Notes under the pieces: model-generated | The model's database searches: none | What the model was told of the DNA's origin: nothing | What the model saw: only the letters and a program-made list of their open reading frames with translations | Assembly: GCA_025450155.1 (NCBI GenBank) | Contig: JANWIB010000065.1 | Span: 1-15,474 of the forward strand | Length of the DNA: 15,474 nt | Direction of reading: 5' to 3' | From: Sphingobacteriaceae bacterium | Lineage (GTDB): Bacteria > Bacteroidota > Bacteroidia > Sphingobacteriales > Sphingobacteriaceae | Made by a program: the position numbers and the translations under genes | In this document: piece by piece, positions 7,081-14,193 of the stretch | Numbering within the stretch: the stretch's first letter is position 1 | Layout: every line of letters starts with the position of its first letter

Positions 7081-8369
7081 TTCTCAAGCTTAGGAATACG
7101 TTTTGGAGTTTCTTTTCCCGAAATAATGCTTCTGGAGCTTAGCGTGATCGCTTTAATAGTAGACACTATATTTTCTATAGTTAAGGTTTCAAACTCATCG
7201 TTTACAGAGTGGTATAACTTATCTGTATCAATCTGATCGGTTGAAATGGTATGAGCGGGCACACCCAGGGCTGCTAAGGTAGCATTATCACTTCTATAAA
7301 ACAGGTCTTGTTCAGGATACGGATCAGGATAGAATTTAAATCCTGTTCCTTCCAGGTTGCGTTGCAGTATCGCTCCAAAATCAGATTTTCCATAACCGGT
7401 AATAAACGCGGTATTCTTTCCAAATTTTGAGTCTTTTCCAATCATTTCGATGTTGAACATGGCTATTACATCATCCGGGTTTAGTTGTTTTGAAAAGTAC
7501 TTAGAACCGAATCCGCCTATTTCTTCGGCAGTAAACGCGACAAAAATTAAGGTTCTTTCATTATTATTAAGCTTTTTATAATACTTAGCCAAAGCGATTA
7601 CGGCTGTAATTCCTGATGCATCATCGTCCGCCCCGTTGGCAATGGAATCGCCCCTCACGGATTCAATAATTCCTAAATGGTCATAGTGCCCTGAGAATAT
7701 TACCAATTCTTTTTCTTTCGATTTCCCTGGTATTATCCCTACAATGTTAAACAAAGGCAGGCTTTGTATTTGATTTGATAAGCTTACTCGGAAAGATTGT
7801 ACTTCTTCAGCGCCTAAAATAAATACAGCAGCAAGCTCTGGGTTTAATTTTTCTACCATGCGCTCTCGTGCATAATAATCCTGCAACTTTTTAAAGGGGC
7901 CTTTTAACGATTTATCTACCAAAACCAATGTCTGTTTATTCGATTTAAGGATTTTTTGGTAATTTGAAAAGAGATTTTCGCCGGCATTGATCGTTATAAT
8001 TTCGACCTCTGGATTGGTATTCCAGTTTAATAAGGCCTTATCGGTAACAATAAGGGCATTGTTTTTATCGGTAGGATTTCCATTTACAATAATTTCTGTG
8101 CTGACTGGTTTAATTCGGTTTATCGTAAAAGTCTGTCTAAAACTCTTTCCTGTACTTAACGGTTGCAAGCCTATTTGTTCAAATTCGTTTTCAATGAAAG
8201 CTGCGGCTTTATCTGCACCGGGTGTAAAAGTAGCTCTTCCTTGCATATCATCAGAAGCCAGCGTACGGATTATTCGTTCAACATCTTGTTTTTTTACTAA
8301 TTGATCAGGCTTTTGTACCGCACAAGCGGAAAGAAGTAATAAGAATAAAAATCCTAAAAATGATTTCAT
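7077..8369 (-). CDS. M28 family zinc metallopeptidase, lipoprotein
   Basis: A 430-residue peptidase, probably an aminopeptidase, anchored by lipid. The N-terminus carries a lipobox LSAC with Cys16 as first mature residue. The two-zinc centre of family M28 is recognisable: His228 in SGHYDHLG, an Asp of GADDDASG (246-253), the Glu282-Glu283 pair in TAEEIGG (general base then ligand), Glu308 in NIEMIG, and His387 in YHSVND. Glu308 stands where classical members have Asp, a substitution also found in part of the family. A PA-like insert lies between about 85 and 205, as in exported M28 enzymes. It is last in a three-gene minus-strand group, 23 bases after the membrane-protein gene. Likely site: periplasmic or surface-exposed peptide trimming. 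Confidence 0.93.
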   Translation of the reverse strand: MKSFLGFLFLLLLSACAVQKPDQLVKKQDVERIIRTLASDDMQGRATFTPGADKAAAFIENEFEQIGLQPLSTGKSFRQTFTINRIKPVSTEIIVNGNPTDKNNALIVTDKALLNWNTNPEVEIITINAGENLFSNYQKILKSNKQTLVLVDKSLKGPFKKLQDYYARERMVEKLNPELAAVFILGAEEVQSFRVSLSNQIQSLPLFNIVGIIPGKSKEKELVIFSGHYDHLGIIESVRGDSIANGADDDASGITAVIALAKYYKKLNNNERTLIFVAFTAEEIGGFGSKYFSKQLNPDDVIAMFNIEMIGKDSKFGKNTAFITGYGKSDFGAILQRNLEGTGFKFYPDPYPEQDLFYRSDNATLAALGVPAHTISTDQIDTDKLYHSVNDEFETLTIENIVSTIKAITLSSRSIISGKETPKRIPKLEN

Positions 8370-8392
8370 ATAGCTGGATAAATAGGCCCTGG

Positions 8393-8779
8393 TTAGTAAA
8401 TGCTTTTTTGAGCTTTATAAGTAAAATATATTCTTAAAAACTCGCCAAAAACAGCTAATGTAAGTGTTGTTTTAACTATTGATGGGGCGGTTATAAAATC
8501 ATTTACATAGGTGATAAAGCCGAATGATAAAATAAGGGTAATAAACCGGAAGATAAACTGGATATAATAAGTAATCGTTCCAAACTTTTTCAATAGCAAT
8601 AATCCTGTTGCCGAAATAAATAAGGAGAGGAATAATAAAATGCGTAATGAAGATACGGCTAGCGTTGGAATATTGCTTACTAATTTATTGAAGTTAGTAA
8701 GTAATAACCAAAACTGGGGGGCAAATAATACAATACTTATAACATCTAATAAGCCAAAAAAGCGTAAGGTGTTTCTCAT
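8393..8779 (-). CDS. Small four-helix membrane protein, unknown function
   Basis: Predicted 128 residues with four hydrophobic spans at about 8-28, 43-64, 70-92 and 102-121, separated by short polar turns, and a basic C-terminus. I chose ATG at 8779 because it overlaps the stop codon of the upstream gene by one base (TGATG), a usual sign of translational coupling. A TTG codon at 8788 would add three residues but is a poorer start. I do not recognise the family. Co-transcription with a TonB C-terminal-domain protein and an M28 peptidase suggests an envelope role, with no further indication. Confidence 0.8.
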   Translation of the reverse strand: MRNTLRFFGLLDVISIVLFAPQFWLLLTNFNKLVSNIPTLAVSSLRILLFLSLFISATGLLLLKKFGTITYYIQFIFRFITLILSFGFITYVNDFITAPSIVKTTLTLAVFGEFLRIYFTYKAQKSIY

Positions 8780-9429
8780 CAAGGACAATTTTCGGAGATT
8801 AGTTTATCAGCTTTATTGCTACCGATTTTTCTTACAAAGTTAAAATCTTCGCAAGCACTTTCTTTATCTCCTTGTTTTAATTTCCGCTGCCCCTGCCGAA
8901 TCATTTTATTAATAAATTTTTCATTATAGCCTAATTCGGCTTTTAAACGCTCAATTTCTATTGTACCTTCCCTACGTGGCGGTTTTTGAGTATAAAAATT
9001 AAAAATAGCTTTGGTTAAATCGCCTCTGGTTTTGTATGCGGTGATTGCCTCTTTAATGTCATCGCTCGATTTTTGTTCGCAATGATATTCTTTTAATGAA
9101 AAATTAATGGGTATTACTAGGGCAACTGTAGTGTCATGGTCTGCCGGAACAATCCATTTTCCGGATGTTAAGCGGATAATTCGTAGTGCTTCATCATCCA
9201 GATCAATTCCTAATCCTTTTGTAATTTTAGATTCAAAAATACGACCCTGTTTAGTTACTTTGAAACTTACGTTTATTGTACCCTGTAAGCAGTTTTGCTT
9301 AGCGTATTCGGGATAAATTAAATTAAATGTGATAAAAGAAGTCAAATTTTTTTGTCCTCCCTTAAATGTAGGGTGCTCGGAGGGATTAAGGAGCATTAAG
9401 TTCAGCAACGTTAACAGTACTAATTTCAT
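8779..9429 (-). CDS. TonB C-terminal-domain protein without energy-transducing helix
   Basis: A 216-residue exported protein. A short hydrophobic leader (3-14) precedes PTFKGG (20-25), the segment commonly found just ahead of TonB C-terminal domains in this phylum. The domain itself spans about 38-112: YPEYAKQNCLQGTINVSFKV, then SKITKGLGIDLDDEALR and KWIVPA. The rest is helical and charged, with KLKQGDKESACEDF (183-196) resembling a single TPR-like helix pair. A real TonB would carry an inner-membrane anchor with a conserved His and a proline-rich spacer before this domain; both are missing. It is therefore probably a periplasmic protein using the fold for binding, not an energy transducer. 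It is the first gene of the minus-strand group. Confidence 0.83.
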   Translation of the reverse strand: MKLVLLTLLNLMLLNPSEHPTFKGGQKNLTSFITFNLIYPEYAKQNCLQGTINVSFKVTKQGRIFESKITKGLGIDLDDEALRIIRLTSGKWIVPADHDTTVALVIPINFSLKEYHCEQKSSDDIKEAITAYKTRGDLTKAIFNFYTQKPPRREGTIEIERLKAELGYNEKFINKMIRQGQRKLKQGDKESACEDFNFVRKIGSNKADKLISENCP

Positions 9430-9529
9430 ACTCTACTTATAAGAATACCCTTTTATTGTGGAACGTATATCTTAATATTAAGTTTGGATTTCGTCTATTT
9501 CTTAAATTATTTTTTGAGCCTGTAATGTG

Positions 9530-9910
9530 CTAATCTTCTCCTAATTTATCTTCTTGCCTGGGTTCTTTACTTATCTTATCGAATAGTTTATCCATTCTTT
9601 CCACGTATTGGTTTGTGTCATCTATAAAGAATTCTAAGTGAGGAACTATACGAGCCTGGTCTTTTATACGGCTTCCTAATTTATATCGGATTTCACTTGC
9701 ATGCGCCTTAATAGTATTTAAGGCCAAAGAGTTATTTTGATTGTTAAAAAAACTTAAGAATACACGGGCAATTGCTAAATCTGGTGTTACCCGCACTTTA
9801 GTAATAGTAACCAGGGTGTTGGGTAAAAAATTCATCCCTTCTCTCTGAAATATTTCGGCAAGGTCTTTTTGAATAACCCCTGCAAATTTTTGCTGACGTT
9901 TACTTTCCAT
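9530..9910 (-). CDS. rbfA: Ribosome-binding factor A
   Basis: A 126-residue cytoplasmic factor that assists late maturation of the 30S subunit, including the 16S rRNA 5' end. The family pattern is clear: RQQKFAGVIQKDLAEIFQRE at the N-terminus, VTITKVRVTPDLAIARVFLSF in the KH-like core, then IRYKLGSRI and the ending VPHLEFFIDDT. The length is normal for RbfA, with a short acidic charged tail. The gene stands alone on the minus strand, with 100 bases after it before the next gene, and diverges from the small acidic protein gene over 117 bases. Confidence 0.95.
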   Translation of the reverse strand: MESKRQQKFAGVIQKDLAEIFQREGMNFLPNTLVTITKVRVTPDLAIARVFLSFFNNQNNSLALNTIKAHASEIRYKLGSRIKDQARIVPHLEFFIDDTNQYVERMDKLFDKISKEPRQEDKLGED

Positions 9911-9997
9911 AATAAATAACGGTTTTTAAAAGATCCTTCTTTTGTACAAAGAAACATAAAAAATCATTAAACCCTTTTCAGATTATCGAACAAAACG

Positions 9998-10005
9998 TAT
10001 ATTTA
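9998..10005 (+). promoter_or_regulatory. Weak candidate promoter for the small acidic protein gene
   Basis: TATATTTA differs from the Bacteroidota -7 consensus TAnnTTTG only in the last base. A T-rich TTTT element (9975-9978) lies about 19 bases upstream in the -33 position. The predicted transcript would start close to 10012, 16 bases before the ATG. Confidence 0.3.
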
Positions 10006-10027
10006 AAAATAGTATCATAAAAAGGAT

Positions 10028-10303
10028 ATGACAGACCAGAATTTAATCAATTTGGTAAAAAAAATAGCTGTTAATGATGCAAAAAATAGCGCAGATGATT
10101 TTTCTGATTTAGAAGATAAAGAAGAATTATATGATATTGCCGATGATGCGTGGTATCATTCGGGATACATCTATCTTCAAGAAGATGAATCTCTGGAAGA
10201 TTTGGAGGGTTTAGAGGAAAAAATAGAGCAACTCAAACTCAATGCACTTTATAATCGGACCTTTATGGATGCCATTATTAAAAAGTATGATTTGAAGTTT
10301 TGA
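10028..10303 (+). CDS. Small acidic protein, unknown function
   Basis: A 91-residue soluble protein with 23 acidic against 10 basic residues and no signal peptide or membrane span. It looks all-helical: a first helix NLINLVKKIAVND (5-17), a central acidic stretch with DDAWYHSGYIYLQEDESLEDL, and a final helix containing FMDAIIKKYDLKF. I do not recognise the family. It is a real gene rather than a chance frame: the composition is protein-like, no larger frame opposes it, and the stop codon abuts the stop codon of the convergent hflX with no base between. An AAAAAGG run just before the ATG is too close to be a good ribosome-binding site. Confidence 0.75.
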   Translation: MTDQNLINLVKKIAVNDAKNSADDFSDLEDKEELYDIADDAWYHSGYIYLQEDESLEDLEGLEEKIEQLKLNALYNRTFMDAIIKKYDLKF

Positions 10304-11488
10304 TTAGTACAATAGATTATCATAAGGGTATCGCTCCTGATGGATTTTCATCACTTTCTGATATAATAAAGCTCTAAACTCTTCAATATTATCTTTATTT
10401 AATGCCGAAATGAAAATTGCCGGGCTATTGTGTCGGGCCATCCAACTTTTTTTAAAATCTGCTAATGTAAGTTTAGCAGACTCTTCTTCCGTATTGATTT
10501 CGTGTTGATAAGCATCAATTTTATTAAAGACAGTAATAATTTGCTTATTTACTATACCCAAATCTTTTAAAGTTTCATTTACGGTCTCAATTTGGTCTTC
10601 GAAACCTGGATGCGAGATATCAACCACATGAATCAGGATATCTGCTTCGCGTACCTCGTCTAATGTAGATTTAAAACATTCTACCAAATGATGCGGTAGT
10701 TTTCTGATAAATCCAACCGTATCTGATAAAAGGAAAGGCAGGTTACCAATTACCACTTTTCTAACAGTTGTGTCCAGCGTAGCAAACAATTTATTCTCAG
10801 CAAACACATCCGATTTGGAAATCATATTCATGATGGTTGATTTGCCCACATTGGTATATCCAACCAAAGCCACCCGCACCAATTCGCTTCGGTTTTTTCG
10901 CTGCGTAGCATTTTGTTTATCAATCAGCTTCAGTTTTTCTTTTAATAAAGCTATTTTATTGGTGATAATACGGCGGTCGGTTTCAATCTGGCTTTCACCA
11001 GGTCCCCGCATACCAATGCCACCTTTTTGACGCTCTAAGTGAGTCCATAGCCGGGTTAATCTGGGGAGCAAATATTGGAGCTGAGCCAGCTCTACCTGTG
11101 TTCTGGCTTGTGCCGTTTGTGCCCTGCGGGCAAAAATATCGAGGATCAAATTACTGCGGTCTAATATTTTAACTTGAAGTTCATGCTCAATATTGCGTAA
11201 TTGCGAAGGCGATAGTTCATCATCAAAAACCACAATATCGATTTCTTCTGATTTGACATAAGCCTGTATTTCTTCGAGTTTACCACTTCCTACGAAAGTA
11301 GCCCTGTCTGGGCGATTCATTTTTTGTGTAAAAGTTTTTTCAGTAATTCCCCCGGCAGTATCAACCAAAAATTCCAGCTCTTCCAAGTATTCACGTTCTT
11401 GTTCCTCCGTTTCGTGCGGCTGAATGATGCCCACCAGCACTACTCTTTCAGGTTTTATAGCAGTATCATAAAAGTTCTTTTTTGCCAT
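10304..11488 (-). CDS. hflX: GTPase HflX, ribosome-splitting factor
   Basis: A 394-residue cytoplasmic GTPase that binds the 50S subunit and, in other bacteria, splits stalled or stress-inactivated ribosomes. Residues 1-190 form the HflX N-terminal and linker region, with GSGKLEEI (67-74), DDELSPSQLRNIE (89-101) and the signature KGGIGMRGPGESQIETDRR (155-173). The G domain follows: G1 GYTNVGKST (210-218), G2 around the TLDTT repeat (238-241), G3 DTVG (256-259), G4 NKID (322-325) and G5 SALN (361-364). The length is usual for the family. The gene is a single transcription unit, divergent from the membrane-protein gene at 11674. Confidence 0.97.
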   Translation of the reverse strand: MAKKNFYDTAIKPERVVLVGIIQPHETEEQEREYLEELEFLVDTAGGITEKTFTQKMNRPDRATFVGSGKLEEIQAYVKSEEIDIVVFDDELSPSQLRNIEHELQVKILDRSNLILDIFARRAQTAQARTQVELAQLQYLLPRLTRLWTHLERQKGGIGMRGPGESQIETDRRIITNKIALLKEKLKLIDKQNATQRKNRSELVRVALVGYTNVGKSTIMNMISKSDVFAENKLFATLDTTVRKVVIGNLPFLLSDTVGFIRKLPHHLVECFKSTLDEVREADILIHVVDISHPGFEDQIETVNETLKDLGIVNKQIITVFNKIDAYQHEINTEEESAKLTLADFKKSWMARHNSPAIFISALNKDNIEEFRALLYQKVMKIHQERYPYDNLLY

Positions 11489-11500
11489 GAGTTTACAACA

Positions 11501-11563
11501 AGCGGCTAATATATAAGATTTAATTATATCGCTTTAAGTTGACAAACCAAGATATTAGCCGTT
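11501..11563. repeat. Inverted repeat upstream of hflX
   Basis: CGGCTAATAT (11503-11512) and ATATTAGCCG (11552-11561) are perfect 10-base inverted copies, extendable by about two weaker pairs outward. The 39 bases between them are AT-rich and could pair further (TATAA with TTATA). It lies 13 bases ahead of the hflX start, so in hflX mRNA it would be a leader hairpin, or at the DNA level a two-half-site operator. Confidence 0.5.
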
Positions 11564-11587
11564 ATTTAACTGTTGAAAAAATAAAAG

Positions 11588-11605
11588 AAACCTAATCGTA
11601 GGTTT
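11588..11605. other. Hairpin with T-run in a divergent intergenic region
   Basis: AAACCTA (11588-11594) pairs with TAGGTTT (11599-11605) over an ATCG loop, followed by two more T residues. It resembles a weak plus-strand terminator, but no plus-strand gene ends here; the flanking genes diverge. It may end an unannotated short transcript, or be a leader structure or chance. Confidence 0.35.
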
Positions 11606-11673
11606 TTCGTAGCAGTTTACTATTGAAGTAATTTAGTATTATTAATTTAATTAACACTTAAAACAAAAACAAC

Positions 11674-12090
11674 ATGATTTCATTATTATTACCAATTTTA
11701 GGAGGCATTCTATGCCTGTCAGCTCTTATTATTAAGAACAAGCCGAATGCGAAAGAATTAATTGACAAACTTACCCCTTACCAAGGTTGGATTGGGTTTG
11801 TATTGGGTGTCTGGGGTATTTGGGAACTTATTGGCTGCATAACAGGCATGTCAATGTTAAGCACCTTTCCTTTACGTTGGGTAATGTGGTTAATTTGTGG
11901 TATTGCAGATTTTTCTATGGGTATGATTTTAGGCTTTGGATTAATCAGCAAGTACGTATTCAGAGGCAATGCTACCGCTATTGAAAAAGGCGAAGCGCTT
12001 CGTATGAAATTGGTAAACTATCAAATTCCAATAGGATTTTTAGGCATAGCTTCAGGTGTTTTATACGCTGTATGGTTATATATTTTATAA
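11674..12090 (+). CDS. Four-helix inner-membrane protein, unknown function
   Basis: A 138-residue integral membrane protein. Hydrophobic spans are at about 2-20, 38-57, 67-91 and 118-138, with a basic cytoplasmic-type loop (95-113, with RGNATAIEKGEALRMK) between the last two. The conserved look of GWIGFVLGVWGIWELIG and PIGFLGIASGVLYAVW, each rich in Gly and Trp, suggests a small helix-packed domain with internal pseudo-symmetry (two G-[IF]-x-G-type hairpins). I do not recognise the family. The ATG follows an A-rich leader (AAAACAAAAACAAC), typical for translation in this phylum. It is a monocistronic gene ending in the strong terminator at 12114. A possible -7 box is TAATTTAG (11629-11636), one base off consensus. 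Confidence 0.85.
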   Translation: MISLLLPILGGILCLSALIIKNKPNAKELIDKLTPYQGWIGFVLGVWGIWELIGCITGMSMLSTFPLRWVMWLICGIADFSMGMILGFGLISKYVFRGNATAIEKGEALRMKLVNYQIPIGFLGIASGVLYAVWLYIL

Positions 12091-12113
12091 AATAAAATGT
12101 ACCTGAAAATAAG

Positions 12114-12147
12114 AGGCTGTTCAAACCTGAACAGCCTTTTTATTTTA
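12114..12147 (+). terminator. Intrinsic terminator, probably bidirectional
   Basis: AGGCTGTTCA (12114-12123) and TGAACAGCCT (12128-12137) form a perfect 10-base-pair stem with an AACC loop, followed by TTTTATTTT. It ends the membrane-protein transcript. Read on the minus strand, the same stem directly follows the trpC stop codon (12142-12140) and is followed by CTTATTTT, so it can also end the trpC operon. Confidence 0.93.
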
Positions 12148-12925
12148 ACAGATTTGTAAACTCCCGCATTGCTTTTCCCGGATCTTTTTCTTTCATAAAG
12201 TTCTCGCCAATTAAAAAGCCATTAAACCCTGCTTTTTTAAGTTCTTTTATGGTTTGAGGATCGCTGATTCCACTTTCTGATATTTTTAAAAACTGCCCGG
12301 GAATATGTTCTACAAGGTTGTACGAATGTTCTATCGAAACGGTAAAATCGTTCAAATTCCGGTTGTTTATGCCCACTGCATCCAGTTTATCGCACAAGCT
12401 TCGGTCTAATTCTTCTTTATTATGCACTTCCAGCAATACGCTCATGCCCATATTCTTTGCAAATCTGGAGAACTGAGCAATTTCTTTTGGTGTTAGAATA
12501 GCCGCTATCAATAAGATAATATCGGCCCCCGTTGCTTTGGCTTCCAAAATTTGGTATTCGTCTAAAATAAAATCTTTACGGAGAATTGGAATCTGATTAT
12601 TGTTTCGTGCAGAATTAAGATCGTCGATGTTACCGCCAAAAAAACTTTCATCAGTTAATACGGAAAGCGCTGAAGCGCCTGCCTCTGCATATTGCCTGGT
12701 AACAACTGTAACATCGGCGTTATTGTTAATGATACCTTTAGATGGCGAAGCTCGTTTGAACTCGGCAATAATTCCTGTTTTTTCAGGATCAAGCAAAAAA
12801 TCACGGAAAGAATAACATGTGCGGTTAAACTGTTCGCTTTCTTGTAATCGAGTTACGGGTATACGTTGATAGGCTTCAGCTATTTCCTGTTTCTTTTTTA
12901 CTACAATTTTATCAAGGATGGTCAT
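12140..12925 (-). CDS. trpC: Indole-3-glycerol phosphate synthase
   Basis: A 261-residue cytoplasmic TIM-barrel enzyme that converts carboxyphenylamino-deoxyribulose phosphate to indole-3-glycerol phosphate in tryptophan synthesis. All catalytic residues are present: Glu55 and Lys57 in AEFKRASPSKG, Lys117 in RKDFI, Glu166 in LLEVHN, Asn188 in INNRNL, and Glu217-Ser218 in SESGI. I chose ATG at 12925 because it gives the family N-terminus MTILDKIV and overlaps the upstream stop codon by one base (TAATG). The ATG at 12949 would add eight residues from inside the previous gene. No other trp gene is in the window; trpC is the last gene of an operon of unrelated exported paralogs, which is unusual. 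Confidence 0.96.
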   Translation of the reverse strand: MTILDKIVVKKKQEIAEAYQRIPVTRLQESEQFNRTCYSFRDFLLDPEKTGIIAEFKRASPSKGIINNNADVTVVTRQYAEAGASALSVLTDESFFGGNIDDLNSARNNNQIPILRKDFILDEYQILEAKATGADIILLIAAILTPKEIAQFSRFAKNMGMSVLLEVHNKEELDRSLCDKLDAVGINNRNLNDFTVSIEHSYNLVEHIPGQFLKISESGISDPQTIKELKKAGFNGFLIGENFMKEKDPGKAMREFTNLLK

Positions 12926-13560
12926 TAATTCCAGTTTAATATTTCCCATTTTTCCTCTTCATCCGTGGATGGCCTACGAGCAATATCGGCCGAGTACTTC
13001 CACTCCAATTGATGAGTAGATTTATTTAATGTATAATAGACTTCAAATAGTTCTTCTATCCACCAAATATCGTATACGTCCTTTTGTTCTTTAATGTCTA
13101 ATCGACCATTCTCAGTGATTTTCCAGTCTTTACCTTCCTTTTCTTTTATTTTTCCTATAATTATATCAGTTGTGGCCTTTATTGCTTTTGTATTCTTAAA
13201 GAATGATTCAGCACTTAAGTTACTTGATGAAGAAAGTGTCCCGGCACTCAAAGATTGAGACACTAATTTCAAATCTTTCAGCGCAAATTTTATCCCAAGG
13301 TCATAATAATACGCTTTTTCTAAGGGCACATAGTTAATAGGATGGCTGAAGGATAGGTTATAGTTACCCCGATTGCTTTTGCGTAGTTCAATTCGTTCGA
13401 AATTTTTCGCTTCAAAATTCGGATACCCCTTTTTAATTTCTTTTTCTACCTCTGAAATAAGTTTTTTTTTACTCAGGCGGAAGATAGGGTCATTATTATC
13501 TTGTGCATTCGCTTTTATAGCAGCCATAAATACGAGTATAAAAAATAAAGTTTGTTTCAT
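12925..13560 (-). CDS. Exported paralog A of a tandem four-gene family
   Basis: A 211-residue protein with a signal peptide (1-19, ANA before Gln20). The family layout is visible: DPIFRLSKKKLI after the signal, a helix with GYPNF, the strand pair ERIELRKSNRGNYNLSF and INYVPLEKAYYYDLG, a Ser-rich middle, a second helix (TTDIIIGKIKEKEGK), a strand pair around KDVYDIWW, and the ending EEKWEILNWN. It is the most divergent copy: it has lost the Cys of the others (FALKD in place of CIF or CFF) and carries an extra Asn after the terminal Trp. Its stop overlaps the trpC start by one base. I do not recognise the family and assign no function. Confidence 0.82.
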   Translation of the reverse strand: MKQTLFFILVFMAAIKANAQDNNDPIFRLSKKKLISEVEKEIKKGYPNFEAKNFERIELRKSNRGNYNLSFSHPINYVPLEKAYYYDLGIKFALKDLKLVSQSLSAGTLSSSSNLSAESFFKNTKAIKATTDIIIGKIKEKEGKDWKITENGRLDIKEQKDVYDIWWIEELFEVYYTLNKSTHQLEWKYSADIARRPSTDEEEKWEILNWN

Positions 13561-13565
13561 AAGTG

Positions 13566-14189
13566 TTACCAGTTAATTTCTTCCCATTGTACCTCATCCG
13601 TTGGCATATCGTAAACCTGAAGAAAACTGATTTTGCCGTTAGATTTTGCCACCGTATAAAATTCTGAGTTTGTAGCATCTTTTTGATGAACCTGATAAAC
13701 TTCTTTTTCCTCTGTAATAATAAGCTGCCCATTAGATTTCCAGCTAGGATTATTTTTTTTGAGTGCTTTTAGTACAAATTGTATTGCTTTTTTATCTGTT
13801 GGCGAGGGAATGTAAAATGCAGTAGCTTGTTGTATTTCAGAAGATTCATAGGGTTGCTCTGAAACACCTTTAACTCCAAATTCGATTTCGGGGAATGAAT
13901 CTTTTTTCTCTATTAAACGAAATAAACATTCTGCCGAATAATAATAAGATTTGCCTAAAGGGATGTAATTAATAGAATTACCAAAAGTTAATAAGTAGCC
14001 TCCCTTTGTACTTTTGCTTAATTGAATCCGATCAAAGCTATTGCCCCTAAAGTCAGGATAGCTTTGCTGGAAAATAGCTTCCGCTTTGTCAATGATATCT
14101 TTTTTAGCTAATTTAAAAATAGGATCGTCTTTTTGAGCGAATGCTTTTGCAGCCATCAGGAATAATATAAAAAGCAAAGGCTGTCTCAT
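13566..14189 (-). CDS. Exported paralog B of a tandem four-gene family
   Basis: A 207-residue protein with a signal peptide (1-18, AFA before Gln19). It carries DDPIFKLAKKDIIDKAEAIF, YPDF, FDRIQLSKSTKGGYLLTF, INYIPLGKSYYYSAECLF, the second helix KKAIQFVLKALKKNNP, then ITEEKEVYQV and the ending VQWEEINW. The first 50 residues are nearly those of copy C and the DNA there is almost identical, while the remainder differs strongly. It lies 5 bases before copy A and 4 after copy C. The helix-strand-strand pattern occurs twice, which may reflect an internal duplication. Function unknown. Confidence 0.82.
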   Translation of the reverse strand: MRQPLLFILFLMAAKAFAQKDDPIFKLAKKDIIDKAEAIFQQSYPDFRGNSFDRIQLSKSTKGGYLLTFGNSINYIPLGKSYYYSAECLFRLIEKKDSFPEIEFGVKGVSEQPYESSEIQQATAFYIPSPTDKKAIQFVLKALKKNNPSWKSNGQLIITEEKEVYQVHQKDATNSEFYTVAKSNGKISFLQVYDMPTDEVQWEEINW

Positions 14190-14193
14190 CTTA

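Noticed and set aside
9471..9482. Perfect 12-base palindrome CTTAATATTAAG upstream of the TonB-domain gene
   Set aside because: It is made only of A and T apart from the two ends, so chance is likely in this AT-rich spacer; no second copy is visible near it.
9941..9950. Ten-base palindrome TTTGTACAAA upstream of rbfA
   Set aside because: Short, single and not linked to a recognisable promoter; not enough to call an operator.
12925..12949. Longer trpC start at 12949
   Set aside because: It adds eight residues inside the preceding gene, absent from the usual TrpC N-terminus; the TAATG overlap start at 12925 is better.
13496..13732. Minus-strand open frame of 78 codons spanning the junction of paralogs A and B
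   Set aside because: It overlaps both paralogs in another frame and has no signal or family features of its own.
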